Below are positions 37,430 to 47,604 of a stretch of 64,000 bases of DNA, one piece after another. The translations under genes were made by a program, and so were the position numbers. Each line of letters starts with the position of its first letter. The first letter of the stretch is position 1. Source of the stretch: an uncultured Pelagibacteraceae bacterium (GTDB taxonomy: Bacteria; Pseudomonadota; Alphaproteobacteria; Pelagibacterales; Pelagibacteraceae); the NCBI GenBank assembly GCA_902573465.1, contig CACGJX010000006.1:1-64000 (forward strand), given 5' to 3'. Below the pieces are notes generated by a model. That model ran no database searches, was not told the DNA's origin, and saw only the letters and a program-made list of their open reading frames with translations.

Positions 37430-38257
37430 TCATTTCCATTTTGCATGAGGAGGTAATGACATTAATATTCCCTCAACATTACCACCTGTTTGTAATCCAA
37501 ATTTTGTACCCCTGTCATATAGTAAATTGAATTCTGCATATCTTCCTCTTTTAATATATTGATTTTCTTTATCTTTAGAAGTCCATTTTTTTTTAATTTT
37601 TTTATTTATAATTTTTTGAAAAATAGTCTCAAAGGTAATACCAACATCTCTGACAAATTTGAAATTTTTTTCAAAATTGTTTTTTTTATAATCAAAAAAA
37701 ATACCACCTATTCCACGGGGCTCTTTTCTATGAGGTAGATAAAAATATTCATCACACCATTTTTTATATTTTTTATAATAATTTTTGTCATGTCGATTAC
37801 ACATATCTCTAAGAGTTTTGTGAAACTGTTCTTTTTCTTTAATATCTTTTTTTGATGGAGTAACATCAATACCTCCACCGAACCAATCAAAAGTCGTACA
37901 AATATATCTAGTATTAAAATGCATCGCAGGAATTAAAGGATTTTTCATATGCATCACAACAGATATCCCTGATGCCCAGAACCTAGGATCTTTTTGAGCG
38001 CCAGGTATATTTTGTTGAAATTTTTTTGGAAATTTTCCATAAACTTTTGAAAAATTAACACCTACTTTATCAAAAATTTTTCCATCTTTTAAGATTCTAT
38101 ATTCACCACCACCTTCATCTTTTTTTAAATTTCTCTTCCATGAAGTCGACTTAAAACTGATCTTGTTTTTTTCAAAATCACTAATAGTTTTGCAGAACAT
38201 TTCCTGCAGAGATTTAAACCAATTACTTGTCAATTTTTGTTTTATTTCTAGATCCAT
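37430..38257 (-). CDS. hemF: Oxygen-dependent coproporphyrinogen III oxidase
   Basis: HemF oxidatively decarboxylates coproporphyrinogen III in heme synthesis using O2. It has 275 aa, within the normal range. Recognised blocks are GVNFSKVYG, the FGGGIDVTP segment, the GIGGIFFDY motif and the C-terminal [16 protein letters not shown] region. Using the O2-dependent enzyme fits an obligately aerobic life with the cox and pet operons nearby. It starts immediately after the trmL stop. Confidence 0.95.
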   Translation of the reverse strand: MDLEIKQKLTSNWFKSLQEMFCKTISDFEKNKISFKSTSWKRNLKKDEGGGEYRILKDGKIFDKVGVNFSKVYGKFPKKFQQNIPGAQKDPRFWASGISVVMHMKNPLIPAMHFNTRYICTTFDWFGGGIDVTPSKKDIKEKEQFHKTLRDMCNRHDKNYYKKYKKWCDEYFYLPHRKEPRGIGGIFFDYKKNNFEKNFKFVRDVGITFETIFQKIINKKIKKKWTSKDKENQYIKRGRYAEFNLLYDRGTKFGLQTGGNVEGILMSLPPHAKWK

Positions 38258-38731
38258 TTAGATTAATTTATTTTGTTTTAAACACTCGGCCAATATTATA
38301 GCAACAGAAGAAGAAATATTTAAAGAACGCTTATTATTTCGCATCGGAATTTTTAACCTATTATTTATCATTTTATGCACAAATTCAGGCACTCCCGCAC
38401 TTTCTCTTCCAAATAAAATTGTATCATTTTTTTTAAACTTAAATTCTGTATATGGGCTAGAGGCTTTTGTAGTCATAAGTATAATTCTTTGATCCTGTTT
38501 CTCATCAAAAAACTGATCAGAGCTTTTATAATATCTAATCTCTTTTTCATCCATATAATCCATCACAACTCTTTTAAATCTCTTATCGTTTAATAAAAAT
38601 CCACAAGGCTCTATTATTTCTAATTTCGCCCCCAAACAGGCGCAAGTTCTTATGATCGCAGCAGTATTTTGAGGGATATCAGGTTCAAATAGTGCAATTT
38701 TTGGCCCATCATTAATTAGATTATGTGTCAT
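38258..38731 (-). CDS. trmL: tRNA (cytidine(34)-2'-O)-methyltransferase TrmL
   Basis: A 157-aa SPOUT methyltransferase that 2'-O-methylates the wobble base of certain leucine tRNAs. The N-terminal ALFEPDIPQNTAAIIRT, middle LFGRESAGVP and C-terminal IPMRNNKRSLNIS motifs are the TrmL set forming the knotted SAM site. It is first in the trmL-hemF-greA run and is divergent from petA across a 91-bp gap. A TATAAT (38765-38760, minus strand) about 29 nt upstream may be its -10 element. Confidence 0.93.
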   Translation of the reverse strand: MTHNLINDGPKIALFEPDIPQNTAAIIRTCACLGAKLEIIEPCGFLLNDKRFKRVVMDYMDEKEIRYYKSSDQFFDEKQDQRIILMTTKASSPYTEFKFKKNDTILFGRESAGVPEFVHKMINNRLKIPMRNNKRSLNISSSVAIILAECLKQNKLI

Positions 38732-38761
38732 TCTATCAGTAGAAAAATAATACTTTTTTAT

Positions 38762-38777
38762 TATATGTAATCATATA
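38762..38777. repeat. Palindrome in the trmL-petA divergent promoter region
   Basis: TATATG, TAAT, CATATA: perfect 6-bp arms centred in the 91-bp gap between the divergent trmL and petA starts, overlapping the likely trmL -10. It may be an operator for a dimeric regulator. The AT-rich context makes chance occurrence plausible. For petA, a TATAAG at 38805-38810 is the best -10 candidate, without a clear -35. Confidence 0.3.
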
Positions 38778-38822
38778 TTAACTACCTAAATCAACATATA
38801 GAATTATAAGAACCTATAAACA

Positions 38823-39329
38823 GTGGAAAAGAAAACTAAAAGAAGAGATTTTTTATTTACAGCTACATATGCGGTTGGAGCAGTTGGGGCGGGTGCAGTA
38901 ATTTGGCCTATGATAGATCAAATGAACCCAGATGCTTCTGTAAAAGCGTTAGCAAGCACTGAGGTTGATGTGAGCGCAGTCAATCCAGGAAAAACCATAA
39001 CTGTGTTATGGAGAGGAAAGCCAGTTTTTATTAGAAGAAGAACTCAAGAGGAAATAGCTGAAGCCAAATCTGTTAAGTTGGAAGATTTAAAGCATCCTGA
39101 AAAAGATGAAGATCGTGCCAAAAATCCAGAGTGGCTTGTTATGCTTGGAGTATGCACGCATTTAGGTTGTGTACCTTTGGATCAAAAAGGTGATTACAAT
39201 GGATGGTTCTGCCCATGTCATGGTTCTCATTACGATACTTCTGGAAGAATTAGAAAAGGTCCAGCTCCAACAAATATGGAAATTCCAGAGTACAAATTTG
39301 TTGATGTTAACACAATTAAGATTGGATAA
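38823..39329 (+). CDS. petA: Ubiquinol-cytochrome c reductase Rieske iron-sulfur subunit
   Basis: A 168-aa Rieske protein of the bc1 complex, starting at GTG 38823. A twin-arginine-like lead (KRRDFLF) precedes the membrane anchor (about 11-30). The [2Fe-2S] cluster ligands are Cys111 and His113 in CTHLGC, and Cys130 with His133 in CPCHGSHYD, with the disulfide pair Cys116/Cys132. It passes electrons from ubiquinol to cytochrome c1. petB follows after 6 nt. Confidence 0.97.
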   Translation: MEKKTKRRDFLFTATYAVGAVGAGAVIWPMIDQMNPDASVKALASTEVDVSAVNPGKTITVLWRGKPVFIRRRTQEEIAEAKSVKLEDLKHPEKDEDRAKNPEWLVMLGVCTHLGCVPLDQKGDYNGWFCPCHGSHYDTSGRIRKGPAPTNMEIPEYKFVDVNTIKIG

Positions 39330-39335
39330 TTTTTT

Positions 39336-40601
39336 ATGAGTGAACACGAATACACACCAAAATCAAAAGTTGGAAAATGGTTTAACGACAGATTACCTCT
39401 TTTAACTTTGGCAAACCATTTAACCGATTATCCAACACCAAAAAATTTAAATTATTGGTGGACTTTTGGTGGAATTCTTACTTTCTGTTTGATTACTCAA
39501 ATTGTAACCGGATTAGTTTTAGCAATGCACTACATCGCTCATGCTGATATGGCGTTCCAAAGTGTTGAACACATAATGAGAGATGTGAACTATGGATGGT
39601 TAATAAGATATATACATGCAAACGGAGCTTCAATGTTTTTCTTAGCAGTATACATTCATATTTTTAGATCTTTATTTTATGGCTCTTATAAATCACCTAG
39701 AGAAGTTATATGGATTATCGGAATAATAATTTATCTGCTCATGATGGCGGCAGCTTTCCTCGGCTATGTTTTACCATGGGGACAAATGAGTTTTTGGGGA
39801 GCTACAGTTATCACAAATTTATTTAGTGCAATTCCTTTCGTAGGTGAGGGAATAGTAACATGGTTATGGGGAGGGTATTCGGTTGATAACCCAACACTTA
39901 CAAGATTTTTCACTTTACACTACTTAATTCCTTTTTTAATTTTAGGTTTAGTTGTCTTACATATTTGGGCTCTTCATGTGCCAGGAAATAATAATCCAAT
40001 TGGAATTGATATAAAAAAACCTTCAAAAGACACGGTCCCATTTCATCCTTACATAGTTATCAAGGATGGTTTTGCATTGTTGATGTTTATGATTGTTTTC
40101 GCTTTTTTTGTTTTCTATACACCAAATATTTTAGGTCATGCTGATAATTATATTGAAGCAAATCCTCTTGTAACACCAGCTCATATTGTTCCTGAATGGT
40201 ATCTGTTACCTTTTTATGCAATTCTGAGATCAGTTCCGGATAAACTTCTAGGTGTTATAGCGATGTTGTCTGCTATTTTAATATTAGCCGCACTTCCTTG
40301 GTTAGATACTTCAAAAATTAGATCCGCAGTCTTCAGACCTTTATATAAGCAGTTCTATTGGATCTTAGTGGCTGATGTTTTAATTTTAGGATATGTCGGA
40401 GCTATGCCAGCTGAAGGTCTTTACTTATTAATTGCTAGGATTGCAACAGCATACTACTTCCTTCATTTTTTAGTTATACTGCCAGTTTTAGGATTCAAAG
40501 AGAGGACCACACCTGTTCCTTTGAGTATTACCGAACCAATTTTGGGTGGATCACCTAATCTTGCAGCGGTGAAAAAAAAGGATAGTTTTAAAGATCAGTG
40601 A
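39336..40601 (+). CDS. petB: Cytochrome b of the bc1 complex
   Basis: A 421-aa cytochrome b with eight membrane helices, holding hemes bL and bH and both quinone sites. The [16 protein letters not shown] helix and the [20 protein letters not shown] helix provide the heme histidines, and PEWY near residue 285 is the Qo-site motif. It overlaps petC by four bases. Confidence 0.97.
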   Translation: MSEHEYTPKSKVGKWFNDRLPLLTLANHLTDYPTPKNLNYWWTFGGILTFCLITQIVTGLVLAMHYIAHADMAFQSVEHIMRDVNYGWLIRYIHANGASMFFLAVYIHIFRSLFYGSYKSPREVIWIIGIIIYLLMMAAAFLGYVLPWGQMSFWGATVITNLFSAIPFVGEGIVTWLWGGYSVDNPTLTRFFTLHYLIPFLILGLVVLHIWALHVPGNNNPIGIDIKKPSKDTVPFHPYIVIKDGFALLMFMIVFAFFVFYTPNILGHADNYIEANPLVTPAHIVPEWYLLPFYAILRSVPDKLLGVIAMLSAILILAALPWLDTSKIRSAVFRPLYKQFYWILVADVLILGYVGAMPAEGLYLLIARIATAYYFLHFLVILPVLGFKERTTPVPLSITEPILGGSPNLAAVKKKDSFKDQ

Positions 40602-41377
40602 AAAATTTTTTTAGAATATCGTTTTTAATAGCTTTATTTTTTGGATTTCAATTTAACTCTAATGCAGCTGAGAAAGTTGAATATTTAAAAACTGATTGGA
40701 GTTTTAAGGGTCCCTTCGGAAAGTTTGACAGAGCTGCACTTCAAAGGGGATATCAAGTTTATCAAGAAGTTTGTTCTTCTTGCCATTCTATGAAATATCT
40801 AAGTTATAGAAATTTAGTGGAAGAGGGTGGGCCTGAATTTTCAGTAGAACAAGCAAAAGCCATTGCAGCATCTTTTGAGGTAAAAGATGGACCAAATGCA
40901 GATGGTGAAATGTTTATGAGACCAGGAAGGTTGTCGGATAAATTTGTGATGCCTTACGAAAATGAAAAGGCTGCTCAAGCTGCAAACGGTGGAGCATACC
41001 CTCCTGATATGACTGTTTTAGTAAAAGCGAGAGGTGGTGGAGTTGATTACATCTATTCACTCCTTCAAGGATATGAAGATCCACCAGCTGGAGTGACTTT
41101 AGATGATGGTGTTTACTATAATAAATACATGTATGGAAATAAGATTAAAATGTCCAATCAACTTTCTGATGGTTTAGTAGAATACTCAGATGGTACTAAT
41201 GCTTCTGTAGAACAAATGGCAAAAGATGTTACAACTTTTTTAATGTGGACTGCAGAACCTCATTTAGAAACACGTCATAAAATGGGTTTTAAAGCAATAG
41301 TCTATTTAATTATATTAACAGTTTTAGTTTATTTCAGTATGAAGAGAATCTGGTCACGTATTGAAACGAAAGTTTAA
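40598..41377 (+). CDS. petC: Cytochrome c1 of the bc1 complex
   Basis: A 259-aa c-type cytochrome. A signal peptide covers about residues 1-23. The heme is attached at Cys59-x2-Cys62-His63 (CSSCH), and the sixth ligand Met is expected in the later MSNQLSDG segment. A C-terminal helix (about 234-252) anchors it in the membrane. Its 3' end overlaps the convergent ychF gene by 24 nt, the longest overlap at a convergent joint in this window. Confidence 0.96.
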   Translation: MKNFFRISFLIALFFGFQFNSNAAEKVEYLKTDWSFKGPFGKFDRAALQRGYQVYQEVCSSCHSMKYLSYRNLVEEGGPEFSVEQAKAIAASFEVKDGPNADGEMFMRPGRLSDKFVMPYENEKAAQAANGGAYPPDMTVLVKARGGGVDYIYSLLQGYEDPPAGVTLDDGVYYNKYMYGNKIKMSNQLSDGLVEYSDGTNASVEQMAKDVTTFLMWTAEPHLETRHKMGFKAIVYLIILTVLVYFSMKRIWSRIETKV

Positions 41378-42427
41378 AACGTCACCGTCTTTTACAATAT
41401 AGTCTTTACCTTCTAATCTCATTTTTCCATTTGTTTTAGAATTTACCCATCCATCATTTTCAACAAAATCATTATAAGAAATAGTCTCAGCTCTAATAAA
41501 TCCTTTTTCAAAATCAGTATGTATTTCACCAGCAGCTTTTGGAGCTAAACAATTTTTCTGAATAGTCCAGGCTCTTGTTTCCTCAGGACCTGAGGTAAAA
41601 AAAGTGTCTAATTCTAAAATTTTATAACCTTTTTGTATCAACATATCCAAGCCAGTGTCCTTTAAACCAATCATTTCCATGTAGTTTTTTCTTTCTTCAC
41701 TATCTAACTCATTGATTTGATTTTCAATATCAGCCGATACAATCAAAGTGTTTTCTAAACCAAATTTTTCTAAGAATGATTTAGTGTAACCGTTTCCATT
41801 TTGGACACTTTTCTCATCAACATTACAAACAAATATTTTGGGCTTCAAAGACAATAAACCACTTAAATTAAGTTGTTTTTTGGTAAATTCTGATTTTAAA
41901 CTTGCTAAATCTTGATCATTATTAATCAAGTCTAAACAACTTTGAAGAATTTTAATTTGATCCTCATCAATATTTTTTTTGTTATTTTTCTCAAGTCTTT
42001 TTTGAATGGACTCTAAATCTGCAAGCTTCATTTCTGTTTCAATTATTTCAAGATCTCTAACAGGGTCAACTGTAGGATTTACATTTTGAATATCACTAGA
42101 GTCAAAACATCTAATCATATGTATTACAGCGTCTACTTCTCTGATATGAGACAAAAATTTATTTCCCAAACCTTCACCTTTAGATGCACCCTTTACTAGT
42201 CCAGCTATATCAACAAAAGAAATAGTAGTAGGTATAATCTTTTTTGATTTAGAAATTTTGGCTAAATTTTCTAATCGATAATCAGGCACACTAACTACAC
42301 CAATATTTGGATCAATTGTACAGAATGGAAAGTTAGCTGCTTGAGCTTTATTTGAATTGGTTAATGCATTGAAGAGAGTAGATTTACCTACATTTGGTAA
42401 ACCAACGATCCCACACTTGAAACTCAT
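41354..42427 (-). CDS. ychF: Ribosome-associated ATPase YchF (Obg-like)
   Basis: A 357-aa P-loop protein of the Obg superfamily that prefers ATP. G1 is GLPNVGKST at 9-17, G3 is DIAGLVKGASKGEGLG, and the base-specificity motif reads NVDE rather than NKxD, as expected for YchF. The central coiled-coil insertion and the C-terminal TGS-like domain (from about residue 275) are present. Family members bind ribosomes and modulate stress responses. It overlaps pth by one base (TAATG), a common pairing. Confidence 0.95.
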   Translation of the reverse strand: MSFKCGIVGLPNVGKSTLFNALTNSNKAQAANFPFCTIDPNIGVVSVPDYRLENLAKISKSKKIIPTTISFVDIAGLVKGASKGEGLGNKFLSHIREVDAVIHMIRCFDSSDIQNVNPTVDPVRDLEIIETEMKLADLESIQKRLEKNNKKNIDEDQIKILQSCLDLINNDQDLASLKSEFTKKQLNLSGLLSLKPKIFVCNVDEKSVQNGNGYTKSFLEKFGLENTLIVSADIENQINELDSEERKNYMEMIGLKDTGLDMLIQKGYKILELDTFFTSGPEETRAWTIQKNCLAPKAAGEIHTDFEKGFIRAETISYNDFVENDGWVNSKTNGKMRLEGKDYIVKDGDVLNFRFNT

Positions 42428-42987
42428 TATTTATTATTTACTGTACTAGAAAAAAGATCTAATTTTTTTTCAACAAGAAAAGAAATTGAGTCATTTATAT
42501 GGTTTGATATTTTTTCAATACCTAATGACTCATCCTCATCAAAATTTTGTAAAACATAATCTGCAACCTCGATGTTTCCTTTGGGTTTACCAATACCTAT
42601 TCTAACTCTAGAATAATCTTTGCCGATAAACTTATCAATCGAGGCAATTCCGTTGTGTCCTGCGCTTGATCCTCCAAACTTAGCCTTTATTTTTCCAAAT
42701 TCCAAATCTAGATCATCATGAAAAACTATCACATCTTGAGCATCAATTTTAAAATATTCAATAAGCTCTCTAATACAAATTCCTGAATTATTCATAAAGG
42801 TCAAAGGTTTGATGGCATAAACTTTAACATTTCCTATATTGCCAGTTGTTAATAGGCCTTTAAATTTTGGTTTTTGTTTTGATAAACTAAATTTTTTGTT
42901 TATAGCGTCTATAATTTTAAACCCAACATTATGTCGATTATTTTCGCTGTCTGGTGTTGGATTGCCCAATCCTACAAATAAAAGCAT
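42427..42987 (-). CDS. pth: Peptidyl-tRNA hydrolase
   Basis: Pth recycles tRNAs from abortive peptidyl-tRNA. It has 186 aa. The catalytic His19 lies in NNRHNVGF, the NNSG loop in TFMNNSG, and the conserved Asp in VFHDDLDL. It sits between rplY (30 nt upstream) and ychF (1-nt overlap), so the rplY-pth-ychF order is the standard bacterial translation cluster. Confidence 0.95.
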   Translation of the reverse strand: MLLFVGLGNPTPDSENNRHNVGFKIIDAINKKFSLSKQKPKFKGLLTTGNIGNVKVYAIKPLTFMNNSGICIRELIEYFKIDAQDVIVFHDDLDLEFGKIKAKFGGSSAGHNGIASIDKFIGKDYSRVRIGIGKPKGNIEVADYVLQNFDEDESLGIEKISNHINDSISFLVEKKLDLFSSTVNNK

Positions 42988-43017
42988 GATCTATTGATTA
43001 ATTTTCAATTTAGTTGA

Positions 43018-43755
43018 TTATTTTTTTTCTTCAGGAGGTTTTTTGTCAGCAGGTTTTTTATCATCACCCTCTTTTTTATCTCCTTTATCACCCTCAGGAG
43101 CAGCTTTATCCCCATCGGCCGCTGCAGCAGTTGCACCCTCTGCACCTTCTTCACCCTCTGCAGCTTCTGCTTCAGCAGGTTTTTCAGGTTCTTTCATAAC
43201 TGTTGGAGCTGCTAATGTTGCTATTACAAAATCTCTTCCTTGAATCGTTGGAACAACTTCTGGATCTAATTTAACTGAAGAGATTTTAAAACTCTCACCA
43301 ATATCAACACCATCTAAGTCTAAGGTTAAATTTTCAGGTATCTTCTCACTGGGACATTTTAATTCTACTTTTCTTCTAACAATGTTTAGCACCCCACCTT
43401 TTTTGAGACCGGGAGATTTTTCGTGATTAATAAAATTTACTGGAATTTCTATTTTTATTTTTACACCTGGAAGCACTCTTAAAAAATCTACATGAATTGG
43501 TTCATCGGTTAAAATATGATATTTTATTTCTCTTGGTAATACATTTTGATTACTACCATCTACCTTTAGAGTAATTATGTTTGAAAAGAAATTTTCTTTT
43601 TCAATAAAAGTTTTAAGTAATTTTTTAGAAATAGATATTTTTTGATTTTTATCTTTACCACCGTAGATAATAGCTGGAACATCTCCACTATTTCTTATAG
43701 CGTTTAACTGCCCTTTAGTGGAATTATCTCTAATGTTAGCTTCTAAAGAATTCAT
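43018..43755 (-). CDS. rplY: 50S ribosomal protein L25/Ctc with long low-complexity tail
   Basis: A 245-aa long-form L25 (CTC) that binds 5S rRNA. The L25 beta-barrel covers about residues 1-95 and the Ctc beta domain about 96-185. Residues 188-245 form a tail made almost only of Ala, Glu, Gly, Asp, Lys and Pro, first acidic/alanine-rich and then lysine-rich. The DNA coding for this tail (43018-43200) is visibly richer in G+C than its surroundings. Antisense frames opposite the tail are shadows. It is followed by pth. Confidence 0.92.
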   Translation of the reverse strand: MNSLEANIRDNSTKGQLNAIRNSGDVPAIIYGGKDKNQKISISKKLLKTFIEKENFFSNIITLKVDGSNQNVLPREIKYHILTDEPIHVDFLRVLPGVKIKIEIPVNFINHEKSPGLKKGGVLNIVRRKVELKCPSEKIPENLTLDLDGVDIGESFKISSVKLDPEVVPTIQGRDFVIATLAAPTVMKEPEKPAEAEAAEGEEGAEGATAAAADGDKAAPEGDKGDKKEGDDKKPADKKPPEEKK

Positions 43756-43798
43756 AAAACAGAGCTTTTTAACTCATGTTTACAAATAATCAAGAAAT

Positions 43799-44731
43799 TT
43801 ATTTAAATAAATCTGATACGGATGTTGAATTTGAAATTCTCTTAATTGCTTCACCCATAAGACCTGATATGGGTAAAACCTCAATATTTTTAACATTTTT
43901 AGTTTTATGAACATTGTCTATTGTATCGGTTATAACTAAATTTTTAATTACTGAACTTTTAATTTTTTTAATTGCATCTCCACTTAAAACCCCATGAGTA
44001 ATGTAAACATAAACATCTTTTGCTCCTCGAGATTTCAAAGCTTTCGCCGCATTAACAATTGTGCCACCTGAATCAATTATATCATCAACTAAAATACAAG
44101 TTTGTCCTTTTACATCACCGATGATATTCATAACCTCTGATTGCCCAGGCTTTGGTCTTCTTTTATCAACAATAGCTAGTCCTACATTCAGAAGTTTTCC
44201 AAGTGCTCTAGCTCTTTCCGTTCCTCCTACGTCAGGTGCAACACAAATAATTTTTTTACTTTTAATTTTCTTTCTAGCGTGTCTTGCAAATATTGGAGTA
44301 GAAAATAAGTTATCAACAGGAATATCAAAGAAACCTTGAATTTGACCAGCATGTAAATCTACGGTTACCACTCTATCAGCACCAGCTTGAGTTATTAAAT
44401 TAGATACAAGTTTTGCAGATATGGAAGTTCTTGGAACAACCTTTCTATCTTGTCTTGCATATCCAAAATACGGTATTACCGCTGTTATATTTTTTGCCGA
44501 TGACCTCTTTAGGGCATCAATACATAACAATAATTCCATTAAATTATCATTTGCTGGAGAGGAGATAGATTGAACAATAAAAATACTGTTTCCTCTTATA
44601 TTTTCATTTATTTCAATATAAATTTCACCATCAGCAAATTTTCTAATACTTGAATTTACAAGTTTTGTTTTTAAGTATTTAGCAATGTTTTTACTTAAAA
44701 CTTTATTGCTGTTTCCAGTTAATAATTTCAT
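43799..44731 (-). CDS. prs: Ribose-phosphate pyrophosphokinase
   Basis: Prs makes PRPP from ribose 5-phosphate and ATP for nucleotide, His and Trp synthesis. It has 310 aa. The flexible loop with [10 protein letters not shown], the metal-binding [12 protein letters not shown] segment and the PRPP loop [11 protein letters not shown] are intact. It lies 9 nt after pgeF; a 43-bp gap separates it from rplY. Confidence 0.96.
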   Translation of the reverse strand: MKLLTGNSNKVLSKNIAKYLKTKLVNSSIRKFADGEIYIEINENIRGNSIFIVQSISSPANDNLMELLLCIDALKRSSAKNITAVIPYFGYARQDRKVVPRTSISAKLVSNLITQAGADRVVTVDLHAGQIQGFFDIPVDNLFSTPIFARHARKKIKSKKIICVAPDVGGTERARALGKLLNVGLAIVDKRRPKPGQSEVMNIIGDVKGQTCILVDDIIDSGGTIVNAAKALKSRGAKDVYVYITHGVLSGDAIKKIKSSVIKNLVITDTIDNVHKTKNVKNIEVLPISGLMGEAIKRISNSTSVSDLFK

Positions 44732-44740
44732 TGAAAAACT

Positions 44741-45499
44741 CTAATTAATCATAATTAATGAAATATTTCTACCATAATCATCATGATTTAAACGCAAAGA
44801 CCTTCTTGCACTAAAAAAATTATTTTTTTTAGGAAAAGTATCAATATTTATCGTCTCTAAATTTGTGATTTTCATTAATTTGAGTTGTAATTTAACATAT
44901 TTTGATAAATCAAAATAAATTAAGTTTTTTCTTTTTCTAAAAAAAACTTTATTTCTTTTATCTTTTTTTAGGAATTTTCTTCTAAAATCTTCTTTTACGT
45001 TATAGCTTTTTTGAGCGATACAAGGACCTATAACAGCAATCATATTCTTTTTTTCACAGCCCTTTTTAATCATGAAATTTATAACTTTTGAAATAATTCC
45101 TTTATATGCACCTTTCCATCCAGCATGAATAGCAGCTACCATCTTTTTTTGTTTATCAAAAATTAATATTGGTACACAATCAGCTGTAAGAATTCCAATT
45201 GGTAATCTTGGAATGTCAGTGATTACTGCATCTGCTTTCTTTTTTTTTAGGTACTTAGAATATTTATTGATGAAAACAAATTTATTACTATGTATTTGAT
45301 GGAGTAAAAAAATATTTTTTGAATTTTTATCGATTTTCTTTTTTACAATTCTCAAATTTTTGATAATTTTTGTTTTGTAGTCGTTAGATCCTGGTCCACA
45401 ATTTAAGCTTTTATAAATACCTCTCGAACATCCACCTTTTTTATTAAAAAAACCGTGACTGATCTCTTTAAATTTAGATAATTTTTTTGAAACTATCAA
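44741..45499 (-). CDS. pgeF: Purine nucleoside phosphorylase / laccase-domain protein (PgeF/YfiH)
   Basis: A 252-aa member of the YfiH/DUF152 family. Zinc-binding residues are expected in the LTADCVPIL cysteine and the AAIHAGWKG histidine, plus the first-domain HQIHSN histidine; all are visible. Family members have been linked to polyphenol oxidation, adenosine processing and peptidoglycan editing, so the true role is unsettled. It overlaps the NDUFAF7-like gene by four bases. Confidence 0.88.
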   Translation of the reverse strand: MIVSKKLSKFKEISHGFFNKKGGCSRGIYKSLNCGPGSNDYKTKIIKNLRIVKKKIDKNSKNIFLLHQIHSNKFVFINKYSKYLKKKKADAVITDIPRLPIGILTADCVPILIFDKQKKMVAAIHAGWKGAYKGIISKVINFMIKKGCEKKNMIAVIGPCIAQKSYNVKEDFRRKFLKKDKRNKVFFRKRKNLIYFDLSKYVKLQLKLMKITNLETINIDTFPKKNNFFSARRSLRLNHDDYGRNISLIMIN

Positions 45500-46545
45500 T
45501 TAAACCCCAACTTATATTTATTGTCTTTGTTTTTGATAAACATTACCTTAAATAAATTTCCCATTTCTTTCTCATCTATGAGTTTTTTTAATCTAAAATA
45601 AATATCTGCTTTTTTTGAAAAGCTTTGATTTTGCGATATTATCTCAGCTCTTTTTTTTATTCCTAATTTTACTAAAAAGCTTCCTTGAGTTGTTATTAAG
45701 TCTTTTAAACCACCTAATTGATTGATTATTTTCTTAAATAAGAAAAAATTAATATTATGAGTAATATCTGAAGTACCGATATTTTTTAAAACACTATTAT
45801 GTTTATGATTTGAAATCGATTTAAGAGTATTTTTCATCCTCTTTTCCATATACCCGTAATCAATCATTAGAAGACCACCATTATTTTTTTTAACTATACC
45901 AGCAACTTTTTTTAAATAATCTGCTCCAACTAAGGAGTATTCAATAAATTTTTGGTCTTTTGAAATATTATAATCAATTTCTTTTTCAAATTTTTTCATA
46001 TTAAACTTTCTTTCACAAAAAAAGGGCTTTTTTTGATTTTTAAAATTTACATATCTTTCAAACCAAACATCTTTTTTTTTAATAAATTGTTTTATTGCTA
46101 TTGCATCAAAAAACTCGTTTGCAATAAAAATAGTTGGAAATTTTTTTATTTGTTTCAGATCAGAAATCCAAATAACTTTTTCTTTATCTAATTTGTTTTT
46201 TTGAATTTTCTTTAATTTTAGACTTTTTTCATGAATTAAAATATTACATGAACTTAAAAACGCTGGAAATTTTTTAAAAGTTTCTAAAAATATTTTCATC
46301 ATTTCACCGTTTCCTGCACCAAGTTCCACCAAATTAATTTTTTTTGGGGTTCCTAAATTTTCCCAAAAACCTAAAATCCATACAGCTATCATTTCAGAAA
46401 ACATTCTAGAAATATTTGGTGCAGTTAAAAAATCGCCCTTTAACCCGAAAGGGTTTTTTTGCATATAGTATCCGTTTTTTTTATCATATAGAGCAAAATC
46501 GATAAATTTATCTAAAGAGATTTCAAAATTATTTTTGATGGTCAT
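45496..46545 (-). CDS. SAM-dependent methyltransferase, NDUFAF7/MidA family
   Basis: A 349-aa class I methyltransferase. The SAM motif is LVELGAGNGEMM near residue 71 and the FIANEFFDAIAIKQF segment is the family hallmark. In mitochondria NDUFAF7 methylates an arginine of complex I subunit NDUFS2 during assembly. Bacterial homologues probably do something similar, but no target is encoded here. It overlaps lgt by 17 nt and pgeF by 4 nt. Confidence 0.9.
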   Translation of the reverse strand: MTIKNNFEISLDKFIDFALYDKKNGYYMQKNPFGLKGDFLTAPNISRMFSEMIAVWILGFWENLGTPKKINLVELGAGNGEMMKIFLETFKKFPAFLSSCNILIHEKSLKLKKIQKNKLDKEKVIWISDLKQIKKFPTIFIANEFFDAIAIKQFIKKKDVWFERYVNFKNQKKPFFCERKFNMKKFEKEIDYNISKDQKFIEYSLVGADYLKKVAGIVKKNNGGLLMIDYGYMEKRMKNTLKSISNHKHNSVLKNIGTSDITHNINFFLFKKIINQLGGLKDLITTQGSFLVKLGIKKRAEIISQNQSFSKKADIYFRLKKLIDEKEMGNLFKVMFIKNKDNKYKLGFN

Positions 46546-47305
46546 ATTTTTTTAAAGTCAAATAAGAACCAAATATAAAAAAAACTAAACATAAAATTTG
46601 CCCCATACTCAATTTAAATAGAACGTAACCTAATTGTTCATCTGGCATTCTTAAAAATTCTATAAAAAATCTGAAAACAGAGTAAAATATTAAAAATATT
46701 CCAGATAAGAAACCAGGATTTTTAGCTGAGGACGCCTTTCGAAAATATATCAATATAAAAAATAATAACAGTCCCTCAAAAAAAGCCTCATAAAGTTGAG
46801 ATGGATGACGATATATTTCATCAATTTTTTCAAATTTAATTCCCCATGGTAAAGTTGTTTCTTTGCCATAAAGCTCTGAATTTATAAAATTTGCAATACG
46901 TCCAAAAAAAATTCCTATTGGTGCGACTAACGAAACAATATCAAGATAAATATAAGAATTATGATTATGTTTTTTTGCAAACCATACGCTCATCACAATT
47001 ACACCTAATAGTCCACCATGGAATGACATTCCTCCATTCCAAATTTTAAATATTTCAAAAATGTTCTCTAAATAGTAATCTAAATTATAAAATATTACAT
47101 AACCTAATCTTCCACCAATTATAATACCTAAAATTATATAAGTAATGTAGTCGTCAAATTTCTCTTTTAAATTATCATCTTTTATAAAAATTCTTTTTGC
47201 CAAAACCCATCCAGCCAGAATTCCAAATATATATGATAAAGAATACCATCTAAATTCTAATGAAAATAAACTAAATGCAACTGGGTCAAAATTATTAATG
47301 AACAT
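46529..47305 (-). CDS. lgt: Prolipoprotein diacylglyceryl transferase
   Basis: Lgt adds diacylglycerol to the lipobox cysteine of prelipoproteins in the inner membrane. It has 258 aa and about seven helices. The Lgt signature GRIANFINSELYG, the early GGRLGYV block and the MSFHGG segment are present. It starts the seven-gene minus-strand run to ychF. The 50-bp gap to divergent ubiK holds TATAAT-like sequences on both strands but no clear -35. Confidence 0.95.
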   Translation of the reverse strand: MFINNFDPVAFSLFSLEFRWYSLSYIFGILAGWVLAKRIFIKDDNLKEKFDDYITYIILGIIIGGRLGYVIFYNLDYYLENIFEIFKIWNGGMSFHGGLLGVIVMSVWFAKKHNHNSYIYLDIVSLVAPIGIFFGRIANFINSELYGKETTLPWGIKFEKIDEIYRHPSQLYEAFFEGLLLFFILIYFRKASSAKNPGFLSGIFLIFYSVFRFFIEFLRMPDEQLGYVLFKLSMGQILCLVFFIFGSYLTLKKYDHQK

Positions 47306-47355
47306 TTTTAATTATAATAATAAATTAAAGATATAATAACTTATTTAATAAATAT

Positions 47356-47604
47356 ATGAAAAATTCAAAATTTGTTTTTGATAAATTTACTAAACTTCTA
47401 GAACAAGGTTTAGTCTCATCTAGAGACTTAAAAAATGAGATAGTAAACATTTTAAAATCAAAAAGAGATGAAATCGTATTCAAAATGAAATTAACTAGTA
47501 AGGATGAATTTGATATCCTTGCTAAAAGAGTAGAAAGTTTAGAGAAAGAACTTGAAAAAAAAAAGGTTTTAAAAAAAAAGATTAAACGGGTAAAAAAATC
47601 TTAA
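47356..47604 (+). CDS. ubiK: UbiK/BMFP accessory factor for ubiquinone synthesis
   Basis: An 82-aa protein of the membrane fusogenic / BMFP family: an amphipathic N-terminal helix (FDKFTKLLEQ), a middle LTSKDEFDILAKRVESLEKELE coiled-coil zone and a very basic C-terminal tail. UbiK homologues help aerobic ubiquinone assembly. A TATAAT at 47332-47337 about 19 nt upstream may be its -10. Its last 23 nt overlap the end of the convergent histidine kinase gene. Confidence 0.8.
   Translation: MKNSKFVFDKFTKLLEQGLVSSRDLKNEIVNILKSKRDEIVFKMKLTSKDEFDILAKRVESLEKELEKKKVLKKKIKRVKKS

Noticed and set aside
43014..43243. Plus-strand frames opposite the rplY tail, rich in Ser/Ala/Pro or His/Leu/Pro
   Set aside because: They mirror the repetitive Ala/Glu/Lys tail of L25; their composition is explained by the complementary strand.
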